From Metaphire vulgaris (Eukaryota > Annelida > Clitellata > Crassiclitellata > Megascolecidae): a DNA stretch of 64,000 nucleotides. The stretch lies in NCBI GenBank assembly GCA_018105865.1, contig CM030870.1, positions 4,172,120-4,236,119 of the forward strand, in the 5' to 3' direction. Shown here piece by piece: positions 10,576 through 23,874 of the stretch. Under the pieces are notes generated by a model that saw only the letters and a program-made list of their open reading frames with translations, did no database searches and was not told the DNA's origin. The first letter of the stretch is position 1; every line of letters begins with the position of its first letter. Both the position numbers and the translations under genes were made by a program.

Positions 10576-11893
10576 TTACAATGTTACTGTCTGTGTGCAT
10601 GGGGAACGTTGAGAACTGGCTTGCTTGATGGACTCTGGCGGACTCTGACGATGCTGTAGCTTAGGAGTAATCGAGGAAAGATGCATTTCGCGACGGATGA
10701 CATGTCGACGGTAGGATGAAGACGAAACTTGGTTGACAAGGAGCTGACTGAAAGAAGACTGAGCGGAGAAAAGGTTCGATTGAAGCATGGGATGACGACC
10801 GTGATGACTGGACTCACGTCGTCTTTCCTTGGTTGGCGAAACGTCAAAACAGATTCGGCGTCTCGGCTAGCGTCTGGAACACGAAGACGGTGGAGAGGTT
10901 TGTCCAGGAAATTCGGATCTCTTCGAGTAATACTTGTAGTGAACGCAGCAATCGGGCGACTCCCGCGATGTAGACGTCTTCGCTTCTCGTCTCGGCGTCC
11001 GTGGTAGATCTGGTCTTTGGTTGATCTGGCGATCTTTCGGTGTTCGATGTTTCCGGAACACGGTTGATAGTCGAGAGGTACGGATCAGATGTTCGTTGAT
11101 TTTCGTTGACCAAGTTGTCTGGCTGGATTTTCTTCATGACGTCATTGTGTTCCCGCACATCTACAAATCGAAATGTGCGAGACCCCGGCTCGACACCAAA
11201 ATATAGCATATGACATACTATAATGACATTGTTGACTTTTCAATGTCGTCGAGAGAGAGCACTCGCTTGACCAGTGGTTCCGGTCAAGTCGGACACTGCC
11301 GGGCAAGTGAAGTGTGCTCACTCGAACGCCCTTTTATTCAAGAAACCCAGACAATGACATCATCACGCCAGACAAGCGTTGTTGACAATACATAAATCAC
11401 TTTTCACGACTTCAAACAACCTCGATGAAATGCCGCTCGTGAAATCCATAAATCAAAATGACAGGTTCATAAACAAAAACCCTTTCCCATGAAACATCTG
11501 CGATCTCTGGGTTCGACTTTCCCAGGTTAATCCAGGAACCTCAAAGGTACGTCAGACAGTGATTGATGAGCGACTATAAATCTTTCAAAGCGATTCTTTT
11601 GAAGCCAGGTGTTTTAAATTAAGCCAATTAATAATTCGTGACTGGGACCCATAAATCATGGCATTATATGTTATCGCGACTGTCACTTTTGACAGGCAAA
11701 ATCCATCTGTCAAAAACCCAATTCCTCGGCGTCAAAGTTCTTAACTGACACCTTAAATGGAGTGGAACCAAAATCCATTTGTCAAACCCTAGATCCAAAA
11801 CCTCAAAGTTCTCGATTTCTAACTCTCTCTGTTGCTCCAAGATAACTTAATTTTGATTGATGACCGATACACTCCAGACTTTATACTCTACAC
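10576..11893 (-). mobile_element. 5' LTR, primer site and decayed leader of a probable LTR retroelement
   Basis: On the minus strand a roughly 680-bp block (11893 down to about 11215) starts TGTAGAGTATAAAG and contains GAATAAAAGGG. Shortly after it comes TGGTGTCGAGCCGGGGTC (11198 down to 11181), which looks like an 18-nt tRNA primer-binding site complementary to a CCA end. An open frame runs from there (11209 down to 10844) and fragments continue to 10576, but no known gag motif is visible. The GC content (10600-11350) is higher than the flanks. It could instead be an unrelated old gene fragment. Confidence 0.45.
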
Positions 11894-13060
11894 TTAGCCA
11901 TTAGCGCCACCTAACGACTACTGGAAAAACAACTTATATAGGACTTTGTCACACTACGAGGTTTAAAAGCCTTTGAATCTGAAATAAAACCAGTGGAGAA
12001 ATTCAATGAAATAAGAAACTGGATAAAATTAATAAGCTGAAATTTGAAGGACGCAAAGATGTGTCTGCTGTTGTCAGAAGATTTGATTGGAGACATGTAA
12101 GCGTTACATCCGATGTTGCAATGTAATGTATTTTTGGTAAAAATGGTGCAACGTTTGACACTATGATTGAGAATGTTAGCGGCAATGGAATGCGTGTTAG
12201 TAAAACTTTCAATGCAAAACTGGTTAGTTGGAAATTATCACTGGACACTTTGGTTGATGTGAAGAGAACCGATTATGTGCTAATGGAGCCTGTTATTGTT
12301 AATTCGCACGTGAAGTCGTTTGCAAATATTATTGTCACAGATGCACCTGAAGTGTTGAAGAAAATTGAAATTGTAACCAGTGAGGTTGTGTGTGGTATTA
12401 CTTGTAATGACGAGGAATTGATTTTGAATATGGTTAGTGATGATAAGCACCTGTTTGTACTAGTGGTATTGAGGAAAATGATGAAGCATGTGTTGCTATA
12501 GTATTTGGAAGGTTTTTTGAAGATGATGTTTGTGTACTTGTGATGATGTCGTTAGAGATGGATTAGCTGTTGAAATTGTACAAGTATTTGAAGTTGGTGT
12601 TCTACTTATTGACAATGTAGTTGGAGATAATTGTGTTGTGAAAAGGGGAGAAGTATTTGAATAGGATGGTGCTGTGCCTAGTGATGAATTTTGTGTGCAT
12701 GGTGATGATATTGTTGTACTTGGTGATCGCAATGAGATGATTAAGGAGAAATGTGTAGTTGGAATGTTACAGGTTATTGGAGATAACGTTGTAGTTGTAA
12801 AGGAGGAAGAGACATCACTTTATACAGTCTGTCTGTTTATAATGTTGATGATGGTTTGTTAATTGATGTTAAGTAAACAAAGTGTTTATTGATAACATTG
12901 TGAATAATGGGAATTGTGATGCTAGTGACTCTCATGCAAGTTTGAGAATTTTTATAACGTTGAAATATTGGAATTTGAAGATGACATGTGAAGGCTAATG
13001 GACTAAATAATGTGGAAGTAATGAAAAGTTCAGAGGTCAAAAGGAATCACGTGACATTCT
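11894..13060 (+). pseudogene. Decayed coding-like block of unknown origin
   Basis: A plus-strand frame at about 12009-12501 reads with one stop and has balanced composition (LKFEGRKDVSAVVRRFDW, then VSGNGMRVSKTFNAKLVSW). After a frame change it continues at 12550-12830 with Val/Asp-rich text (EFCVHGDDIVVLGDRN). The pattern resembles an old protein-coding region broken by stops and frameshifts. I recognise no family. It abuts the LTR-like block and could be captured or transposon-derived sequence. Confidence 0.35.
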
Positions 13061-13449
13061 CAGTTCTTCTGTTCTTCTTCGGTTGTTCTTCTCTTGGGTC
13101 GCGTTTAAGATGGTCTTGTTGAAGACCATGTGTTTTAAGGCTCGTATTTTAATATATTATTTTTTATATAATTTTTATATGTTTTTAATATATATAATGA
13201 AACTTAAGAACTCTTAAGAAGAACTTAAAGAATAAATACCAATTCAGAGGAGACTTAAGGCGATGAAAGACTGCCTAGGCAAAGAGGGATAGAAATTGGA
13301 CAACTTAAGAAGTGGTTTGTTAGTGGTTAATTGAGGCTACACTTGACAGTATAAAATAATTTGGTTTAAAGTGGTTTAGAAGGCTAAGTAAGCCTATGTG
13401 AAAACCACTGTAGTAACTCTCCGCATTCAATAACCTCGTTTTCCTAGAT

Positions 13450-13870
13450 AGCCTTTGAATCAGTTTAATGTTTCAACTGTCACTCCCACCTCGTCCAAAC
13501 TGTTCCACTTGTCCACAACCTTTGCACTAAAAATTTGTTTCTTTCTTGGACACACCCTCTGCTTAAACAATTTGCATCTGCGTCCTCTTGTGCTGCTATA
13601 GTGTGCCAATGTAAAGAATCGATCGTATGGCACATCTACTTTCCCATTCATTATTTTGTATGTTTCTATCAAATCCCCTCTGTCTCTTTTCCTTTTTAAT
13701 GTTGTCAGTCCACATTATTGAAGCCTGTTTTCGTAGTATTATGGCATCCATTGGCCATCTTCGCTGCTCGTCTTTGCACTTTTTCTAAAAGTTCTATATC
13801 TTTTTTCAAGAATGGATTCCATGCCTGAACACAGTATTCTAGATGAGGCCTTACTAATGACTTGTATAGT
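13450..13870 (-). mobile_element. C-terminal fragment of a CR1-like LINE ORF2
   Basis: The minus strand encodes [20 protein letters not shown], then RGDLIETYKIMNGKVD and VVDKWNSLDEVGVTVETLN, the usual C-terminal text of CR1/L2-type reverse transcriptase proteins. A stop lies between the two halves. No 5' part is attached. Confidence 0.75.
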
Positions 13871-14164
13871 TTTACAATTATCTCTGTCTCGACTCACTAT
13901 TGTCCTTTTCATCATCGGTTTATTATGCACTTAAGTGCTGGTTGTTATCCATTCATATTTTGTTTTCTCTGGAAACCTAATACTCCCTCTTCCGTTGAAT
14001 TAATTCCGTTCTTAAAATTTTGCCATGCACTGCTTTTCTGGTGCTGCGTCCTCTTTTCCTCCTCTGGCCCCATTTAACCTCTCGTGCATGTATACTGTTA
14101 CGGTCCTCCAGTGACGTCACAACGGTGCACCCTATAGGAGAGATGCAGAGAGCTGGGCAGGCAG

Positions 14165-14420
14165 CAGTGGCGGTTCCACCATGTTGATGACTGGAAATGC
14201 ATCTCCCACCGGGGTTCCGGATGACCTTTTCTTTGCTTGTCAACCTATTTTCCGGTGAGTTTTAAAAAATAGTGAAAAATACTGCGAATGACCTTTTTTG
14301 CTTGTCGGCCTTTTTTGGCAAGGTTTAAGATTTAGTGGGCAAAACACAAGCAATGGCCTTTTTCATTCTTTTCTTTTTGTTTTTCTTCTTCACTTTGCAC
14401 CCTCGCCAACTTTTGTTGTG
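14165..14420 (+). mobile_element. hAT-like MITE, CAGTGGCGGTTCC family
   Basis: Starts CAGTGGCGGTTCCACCATG and matches, in inverse orientation, the element at 1-319. It contains two motif copies on the minus strand (about 14230 and 14288). The right end is not obvious. Confidence 0.6.
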
Positions 14421-14519
14421 ACTATTGAATGAAAGAAATCTTTGCGATTTAATCAAGAAACTGAACTATATTCGGATCATTCGTGACAATACGTTGTTGA
14501 AATTTCCTCTCTTGTCCTG

Positions 14520-14640
14520 ACATCTTGCAGTTCTTCAAAGTCGCATGTCAGCGTTGTCAAAGCGCTTTTGAGTTTGGATTTTATACCATGCGTACAGCGC
14601 TATATAAATTGTCCTGGAATAATAATAATATATCACCGGA
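14520..14640 (+). mobile_element. LINE 3' tail with AAT repeat
   Basis: The signature AGCGCTATATAAATTG at about 14603 is followed by a short AAT run, the same arrangement as at 50446, 58904 and 61205. Confidence 0.5.
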
Positions 14641-15583
14641 CTTGGGGAACAACAAGTCTTCTAGATGTCGATAATTCCAGTCCTGATTATGTGTTTGGAG
14701 AAGTGCCGTGATTCGTGAACTCTCCAACGATCCTCGTGCGGAAAAATTTGGGTAATATAAGATAGAAATATCGAGCTTCGGCACATATTCACAGATTATA
14801 TGACATCAAAGTCACATCATTCAGGCAAAGCCCTGCTCAAGCTGATGATACATTTCTTATCTGTTGGCGCTTATTATGCCACCGGTCTAGTTCAGAATAT
14901 GGTAACCCCCCGGTGGCTACGATAAAACAATAAACACTCGTAAAGAGAAGTCGGCTTTGAGGATTTTTGTCGGGAAAAGTTTGCAGACCGCTGTTATAAA
15001 CTCGGCTATTCTATTTTAGCTGATTGAGCTTAAATATTAAAAATGTCATTTTACTTATATATTTATAATCAGGACACCCTGTTCAGTGATCGAGGAACTA
15101 ATGCACATGTTCACTTAAATACTTCGTGATTTGTACTTTATTAGCCTAGCCTATGTTTTAACTGGTCTCGACAAAGGACATTCCCTAATTATTTTATCCT
15201 TCTACTATTTTGTAATTCAATGGCAACTAATGTCGCTTGGACCGTTTGTCGTAGATTTACGTCCTGTGGTTCTTGTACTTTATTGACGAGCGATAGCTAT
15301 CGCTGGGCAACGGCTGCCTGAATCGTCAAGTTATCCAAGAAGTAAGCATCTCCGCTCCGATGAAGTTATAATTTTTTATCTGAGGTTCTTCACGTGTAAT
15401 TTTAGAGTTAAGTGCCTAGATGGACGTCATTTTGAATAAGATGATTCGACAGTTTACTCATATGGATAGAGTTTTAGAGATAGATCGAATCTTTTAATAA
15501 TAAAGCATCAACGGGTTACAAAAGTGAATTGCAATATGATTATTGGGTTTTTTGACAGGAATAAACTGCCACCGGCGTAGAAT
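14641..15583. other. Upstream region of the receptor gene, nothing recognised
   Basis: About 940 bp without a convincing frame or repeat family. The promoter of the receptor gene should lie here, but I cannot point to a TATA box or start site. Confidence 0.35.
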
Positions 15584-15659
15584 ATGGAAAAGGTGGGAAA
15601 ATCAAGAACACAGACACGCATTTGGAAGCATATGATGATAATCAGCTTCATATTCTATG
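15584..15659 (+). CDS. Exon 1, signal peptide (alternative 5' structure possible)
   Basis: ATG at 15584 (or 15632/15635 in frame) leads to the hydrophobic MMIISFIFY, then a GC-AG type donor G|GCAAGT that gives the required phase 1. Alternatively exon 1 ends at 15663 (donor GTACAG) and joins an extra exon 15922-16010 (acceptor TTCAG, donor GTAAGT), which encodes [12 protein letters not shown]. That route also keeps frame and adds 31 residues. Confidence 0.5.
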
Positions 15660-18600
15660 GCAAGTACAGATTTTAATCTCAAATGAGCTCTCTTTTTCAC
15701 TAGTTATTTGCAGATTCGCAAATGCTTTGATATATTTTATCGAAATTATTATTTTTTAAAAAACTTGTACAAGTCTATGACACATTATGACAAATGGGGA
15801 TTGTCACGCGTCAGCGTGTGGTTGAATATCGGTTGCGTTGAAGTTGTTTTTTTTAAATTTTGAGCGAATAGCGTCGTCGGTTTTTCAATGCGAACAGTGA
15901 GTTTACTTGTTTCGTCTTCAGGATTAACAAAGTGGAGTTAATTCATGGATTTCTGTTCTGGTTTACGGGTTTTTGGTTGGTTTTTGAGTCGAGATCTCCA
16001 ATGGGCCTATGTAAGTACACGAGAGGTGCACTGTACATGCTCAATCATGTACGACCACCACACCGAAGTGTAAGACGTACACTGATATTGATGAATCTTT
16101 GGAAGCCCAGGTGGCTGAGAGCACGTGATTTATCTCGTTCGAAAGTTGTATTGGAAGCGAAAGTGAGCGCGAATTCTGGTGTACACCTTAAGGAGTCCCG
16201 GTGTACAAAGGCTGTCTTTAAAGTCGGCTGGCTCAATGTCATATCACTAACAAATGAGGTGCTCGCCGTTCGGGAACTGATAGATGAACGTCATTACGAC
16301 TTGTTTGCGGTTTCAGAAACCTGGCATCGAGAGCTCGATGAAGCCAACATTAGAATCTTGTGTGGAAGCGACCTAGCAGTGACTGGTAAAGCACGGGAGG
16401 GCGTAAGGGTGGTGGAGTTGCACTATTAGAGACCAGAGCCATTACATTTGTTCCCAAGAAGATTGTCCAGCAGTTTCCACGGCTGGCGTGCATCACCCTC
16501 AGCCCCAGCAAGCCTGTCGTGCCAGTAGCTTCGCCCCTTCTGTCTCACTAGCCGCCTGCTGGATTAATTGTATAATACAGTTTTCTTTGACATTAATGCC
16601 TTTGATGATTTCACTAAAGAATACTTGCAGTAATTAATTGTTGTCTTATGCCAGTGGTGATAATCGGTGATAATGAAGCCTTGGAGAACAAAATTGATGT
16701 TTTGGTCAACGACATGGTTTCGATACATTGCGACACAAAAGTCTTCATTGACATTCAATGGCATCATAACTCATTCTCCAATTACGTCTATGCTGGAAGA
16801 ATATTGAGAGGCTCGTATGTGAGGTTTGAGTTTTTTTTTATTATTTCCAAATCGGTAAATAACAACATATTATAATATTAATTTCAGAATGGCAAGAAAA
16901 ATAGGTGAACATTCAGAAACTTAAGTATTAAAGCATAATTCAGAAGACTTAAAACAAATGACATAAATGAAAATTAAGCAGTCTATTTGAATAGATTTCG
17001 CACGGAGTACGACAACGGAACATATATTCTTATAATTCCGAAAGTAAGGAGCGAAGACGCTGGATGGTATTATTGTTCAGAGGAGACAACTGGACGACAA
17101 ATCAGTTCAACACATCTAACAGTATTTTGTAGGTATTACGAATGATGAGGTCTTCCTGATTACCAATTATAAGCATTAAGCAGATTTTATATTTACAGTA
17201 AGATTTAAAACTGTTGCTAAGAATTTTGATTTTCGTTTGTCGGTTATCTATATATTAGTCGAATTTAGTGCTATATTTTATGATTGCTACCTTGTAAATG
17301 TTGCTGACTACAGAACTTCTCCGCGCTCGCCGATGGAAGAGAAAGCAGGAACATGAATTCCTATAATTCCGAGGATTATAGGAATTTTTATATACTGTAT
17401 TTAAGTTGAGAGAGACCCCTTCAAAACATCTTTACTAATTTGCAAATTCTGCTGCTTGTTTTTTGACAGATTCAGACCCTGTCTGCTATTCGAACATGCA
17501 TCCGAAGGGCTTTATTGGTCCGAATACTTGCAACCTTGAACAAGAGAATATGGTCTTCAACTGTGTTGTCTCATTCAACGGCACCTCTCCGAATCTCATA
17601 TGGAGTTTGTTGAATGACAATCAAACCCTAAACAGTGCAACCTGCGAGGATAAACCCAACATACGAAACTGCAGTTTAAATCTGAAACCTGATCAAATTT
17701 ACGATGGGTCCATTTTCATTTGCCAAACAACAGCCTCGATTGATTCGAGCTTTAACTGCAGCACTGAAGCAATCAAAATACTGTGTAAGTTGATTAATTA
17801 TTTTCACCACAACATACAGCATATAGCGGCGCATAGCGTAGCATGATATCATCATCTCGCGTTGCCAGCGGAGGGTCATTGCGTTCCTCAGAGCCTTGGC
17901 CACAGAGGATGGCATGACGTCACAGCGTGGTAGGAGGAGGAGGAGGAGTGTTGTTGTTTTCCCTAAGTTGATCGATCCATCGGATCCTTGGGCGACCACG
18001 AGAGCGTCTCGAGGAAGGATCGCGACGATAACCGGATAACACGTCAATATGGGAGCAAAGGATCCGATGAGCCGGGTGGTCCGCGTCGAGGCTGGCCATG
18101 TGGCCGAAAAAGGCCAGTCGGCGTTTGATTTGAGTAGCGCGGCGAGTGGAAGCATTGCAGTAAGGGTAAGGACTTTTTGGTTGGTGATAAAGTTATACCT
18201 TCGAATTCCCATGATAGAGCGGGGACACTTCGTGTGGAAGGCCTCTATCTTGCGAAGGTAGGGTCTACGGAAAAAAGCGTGCCTGTTTCTGCGGCATTTA
18301 GCATCAATGACATCACGAGGACATTGAACAGACGAATCATGAGTTCGAGAGATATACGCTGGTCGTTCTAGATGTTGTTGAGAGAGAACATGGCTGATTA
18401 GGCGAGGGAGATGTGTCGTTTGAAGTCTTTTTTTTACAGTGCCCTTTACTTCGACTTGGTACTGCCGAGATCTATGAAGCTCTCTGTTAGATCTACGGTT
18501 TTGCTGCCGATAGATAGCGGTGAATAATTCTAGGCTCTGTTACCGCGTCCTCTTCCAGAAGCCTTTAGACCGAGAGTTGAGGCGCCTGGATGTATAGGAG

Positions 18601-21600
18601 AAAAAACCGGGGCAAAGTGAACATAGTTTTATATTTTTTAAACATAAGAGAGAGATTTATTGTGCTATCCTGATTAATGGTGGCTTAAAATGTGCAGAAG
18701 AGTACAGGTTATGAAAAGACATTGGCATTAATAACGTGATTTGGTAATTAATATATTTAGCATATGTCACCCCTACTGATTCTCGTCAGCCAATTGGAAC
18801 GACGATAGAAGTCTTCTTGTCTACCGAGTGACAGGCATAAATTTAGGGATCAATGCAAAATTGTCTATAAATTGATTTTTTAACCAAATCCAACTATTTA
18901 ACTAATCTTGTCACGCAAAATTCTTCTATTCCTCGTCTAGTCTGGTAATCTCTAAATAGCATTCTTCATAGAAAAAGTCTAATGTCAGACCTGGTTCCTT
19001 CTCTTTATCATCACTCTCAGATGTCTTCTGCCAATTTTTCTCCAATAAAATATCTACCATTCGCCTAAAATTTCAGATCATTTCTTCAACTGGTTTTTCT
19101 TTTCCGAAATCCCCACCAACCCCTCTTAATTGCTTTAAACCTACCACCCTTAATGAAGTTCGCCAGATAATCTTTTACATCACCAATTAGTCAATGTACC
19201 CTCGATGGCCTACCAACTCAAATTCTTAGATATTGTTTTGATGTTTTAGGTCCATAATAACAAGCCTTATAAATCTCTCATTGCTTGAAGGGTGTTTCCA
19301 CTCTGCATTCGCTCATGCAGTTGTTCACCCACTACTTAAAAAGCCATCTCTCTCTCCTGACGACTTGTCTAACTATAGGCCTATATCTAATCTTAATTTC
19401 TTATCGAAAATTCTTGAAAGGATAGTTGCTAAGCAAATGCATTCTCATTTGTGTTCTAGTCCACATTACCTCCCTTTCCAGTCTGCTTACCGAAAATATC
19501 ACTCTACCGAAACGGCTCTGTTGGCAGTCCATGATCTTATTGTTCGGGCTATTGATGCTGGAAAAGTTACTGCTTTTACTTATTGATCTATCTGCCGCCT
19601 TTGATACTGTTGATCATTCTATTCTTCTTCATCGTCTTGAACATTGGTTTGGAATCTCTGACATTGCTTTACATTGGTTTTCTTCATATTTACATTCCCG
19701 CACTCAATCAGTGATAATAAATGAGAATCTCTCAACTCCCACTGATCTGTCATGTGGTGTCTCTCAAGGCTCGGTTCTTGGACCTCTGTTATTTACTCTC
19801 TATACAACCCTCTTGGGTTCACTTCTTGATGAACATCAAGTGGCGTATCATCTTTATGCTGATGATACTCAAATTCTCATCTCTTTTGATCAATCTTCTT
19901 CAAACTCATCCCTTGAGGCTCTATCCACTGCCTTCACTAATATTCATTCATGGATGGATTCAAATAAGCTTCTTTTGAATTCATCAAAAACTGAGTTCTT
20001 GCTATTAGGTATTAGGCTATTAGGCTATTAGGCTCAATTGACCAAATTTGAATCTCTGAAATCTGTAGTACTAGGAGATTCCACTGTTGTCCATAGAGGT
20101 ACTTCTGCTCGCAACCTTGGTGTGATATTTGACTCTTCTCTCTCTTTTACTAGTCACATAAATTCAGTCTGCTAAATTTCTCATTATCATATTCGGGACA
20201 TCTATCGCATCAGACATCTCCTCCCTAAGCCTCTTCTTATTCAGTTAGCCAATGCATTGGCATCTAGTCTCCTAGATTATTGCAATTCCCTGCTTTTCGG
20301 CATCACAAATTCAAATATGCAGAAACTCCAGAGAGTACAAAATTCCTTATTTAGAGTCATATCCAAAACTCCAAGATTTGAACACATAACTCCAGCTAGA
20401 CAGTCCCTACATTGGCTTACTATCAAATACAGAATTAATTATATAATTAATTAGTTATAAAATTTGTCTTTTAGTATTTAAAACCATATTATATAATGAA
20501 CCCTATTACCTTAAGGTGCGACTACTCCATCGACTCAATCCACTAGGTATTCGGCAGGACTTTCATTATTCTCGCACCGTCATTGGCACTAGTTGTTTCT
20601 CAGTGCGTGTCCCTAAGCGCAATTCATTACCAATATCACTTCGTAAAACTAACAATTTATCATCTTTTAGATCTGGTCTTAAAACATGCATGTATTAATG
20701 AAAGCAGAGTAGGCCTACGTTTTTTCATCAAGTCATATGTTGACAATTTTTTTAAAAAAGGCATATGTTTAAATTAGGACATATCTAGGACTTAGGAATC
20801 AGGGTAGTCCACTTGGCAAATAGTAGGCCCGGGTTCTTTCTGGGGTACTCGACTACTGGTTGGTAACATTGTGTAATATAACTAGTCAGCTAGCCTAAGC
20901 CTACGTGAAAGTCGGACATGGACTAGAAGACTCGGTGGGCCTGTTTAAAATATTCAGTAGATTTAGTTTAACCATGCGCAGGCATTAGAGCTGAAGTTAA
21001 ACAACAAAACGATTTCCCAAAAGAACACTATCACTGCAGGACGTCATTACAATGATTTTACGTCTGATTATGTTTGCTACTTTACTGATGACGTCAGATG
21101 ACGTCATTTGTATTTCCTTTATGTTTTCAGTAAGTAAAATGCATGCAGTGGCATGTCTGACAAACTGAACGTGATATACAAGTTACACTAATACACTTTA
21201 CTCAATAATATTTTTCAATTACTGCATTTCTAATTTGCTGTAATAATGAGAAATGAAAATATCATGTTTTACCACGGACTTCTATTTATAGACCTGGCGA
21301 GCTGACGAGCAAAAAAAGGTCGTCGCACGTATTTCTTCTTATTTATTATGCGTTTCACTTACCCAAATACCCGATTTCGGCGCCCCTTTACCACGGCGCC
21401 CGGGGGCATATGCCCCCTGCCCCTAGCTACACCTCTGCCAACACCCCTTCCTCCAATTTGAGGTCGACACCTCCCAAATGGCACTGTGACAATGGTATGC
21501 ATACAAAATGCAAATTAAATAGCCCTGAACACCTCCCTCCCCCTCAATGGAGACGGACACCCCCAACTTTTATCCTCGGATGACCTTTTTTGTCACACTT

Positions 21601-23139
21601 TATAACGCTTTTTTGCTTGTCGGCCTTTTTTGGGGGAGACTTCCAAATTCCGACACCCTCAAATTCACAATCCTACAATCCTAGAAAATAACCACACACC
21701 CCAGATTTTCCCGACACCCCCAAATTCACAATCCTAGAAATAACCCTGCTGATGGGGTAAAAAGGCTTAACATCCAACTGCACGGTATTCATCAATGAAA
21801 GACGCCATACTCAGTGTTTATTCTAGCCACCTTGACATTTTGGGAAATTTGAAATATTTGGGGGAAGGTCTAATGTCTCCAAAAATCTTGACAAGCAAAA
21901 AAGTCATCCTTCTCATCCTTTATAATATTTTTACCCTTCTTACCCTTCTCAAATGCCCTGCAACCAAATAAAATTGTCATCCTTACATTTTCCCCCTCAC
22001 CATAAAATCCTCCCTTCGTCACACTGGGGGGATTTCCATCCCCCATGCAACATATAAAAAAAATTTGGGGAGGGGATTTTCATACTTTGGAGGCATTCCC
22101 CAAGAGAAGGCCTAGAATAAACACTGGCCTTACTTAATAAAAGATCAGTGTGAAAGAAAATGAATGTAAATGAATGATACAATCAGTGGCGGCTCCAGGA
22201 TTTGGCAAGGAGGGGTGAGGTCGTTGGGGTCAGTGTTTTATCCAGACTGTAGGCCTTTTGGGAATTGAGACTTTCTGGGAGGAATCGACTTGGTTGGAGG
22301 GGAAAAAGACACAGTTCAATGCAAAATTTGTGTAAGTGCAGAGATTTTTGGGGGAAAAGGAATTTTGAGTTGTTTTTTTTTGGGGGGGGGGTGGAATCTC
22401 CCCTCATAACAGGCCTGTATAAAACACTGGTTGGGGTGGCAACTTCTAATCATGGGGGCCAACCATTTGTTGTTAGGTATGTAGTATTAAGTATATGGTC
22501 CCAACAGTGGGCCACTGGGGGCCAGGCACTCAATAGGAGGGGCACGGGCCCCTCGGGTCCCCTGTTGAGCCGCCACTGTATACAATTATCGACAAATGAA
22601 TTGAATATAGTGCCAGGAATGACCCTAGAATATTAGTCTAGCCTCGCCACCTTGCTATAGTATAGCAGTGTCAGCTGATGAATACGAGTAGCAGTATGGC
22701 CGCTCTGGCTGGCGCGCTGACCTCACTGCTGCGTGCAGCGGCTATGGGCCAAGCGCTATCCAGGTTATTTATAGAAATCCGTGGTTTTTACGGGTAAAAA
22801 CTTTTGTACCCGTACCCGTATCGTTATACCCGTACCCGTACAGTGTGTGCCACCCCCCACCATTGTTCCCTCTAAGCTGTGCGCGTGCGCGCCCACAGAG
22901 GTCGCAAGGCAAGCGCACAAAGGAAAAAAATGGAGCGCGCGCAATTTTTGAACAGTGTTTCCATTGCTTTCATATCGTATACACGTACTTACTGCACAGA
23001 AGTTGACTTTCCATGTACACTTTTGCACACAAGAAATTTCATGCGCACACGTACTACAAAAAAATTAGAGGGAACATTGCACCCCACGGGTACAGGTATA
23101 CCCGCACATCTCTAGGGCCGGGCCTCAAACCCTCCTTCA

Positions 23140-23223
<84 letters not shown>

Positions 23224-23815
23224 CATGTGAGAACAAAAACAAAAATGATCAGTGGCATAATGAATCCGTTTTGTCTTTAGATATTTCTTCAAGAAACGAC
23301 ACCGCTAATAAATACGTGAACGACAATGCAAACTGCTCGGCAAATATTAACGGTAATCTTAACGTCACATACAATTGGACATTGAAACAGAACAATGAAG
23401 TTGTATTTTTGAGTGCAAAGCAAAATCTTGTATTCGAAAAGCCTGGCATGTATCAATGTGAAGTGAATTATAGCATCAGAAACTACTCCTGCCTTTCCAT
23501 AGCTTCTGTCGTGAATGTGACTGTCGAAAGCACTAAATCTGGGATATCAGCTGGTAGGTTAAGAGTGTTATAACACTTATAATGTTATAATAGTTAAATA
23601 GCTACCCGGTAAATGACTTGCCTGTGCGCGCGATAGTTTCATTTCATTCGTTCATCTATTTATTTCGTAGTTTTGTAAAATTTCGCCGCAGTAAATATTT
23701 TCTCTTAGCCTTGCCATGATCATGATACAATTGATCGAAATTTATAGCATTTGAAGTGGACGCTTGCATTGAATGTGCCATGAAAAACATTTGTAAAAGT
23801 GTTCTAATAATAGGC

Positions 23816-23874
<59 letters not shown>

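Noticed and set aside
17676..18212. 178-codon minus-strand frame with hydrophobic stretches
   Set aside because: It overlaps the antisense of Ig exon 4 and a decayed LINE; the Leu run comes from a GGA repeat.
23013..23573. 186-codon frame including the third Ig domain
   Set aside because: Only the part from 23281 is exon; the first third translates a MITE end and the TC/TA microsatellite.
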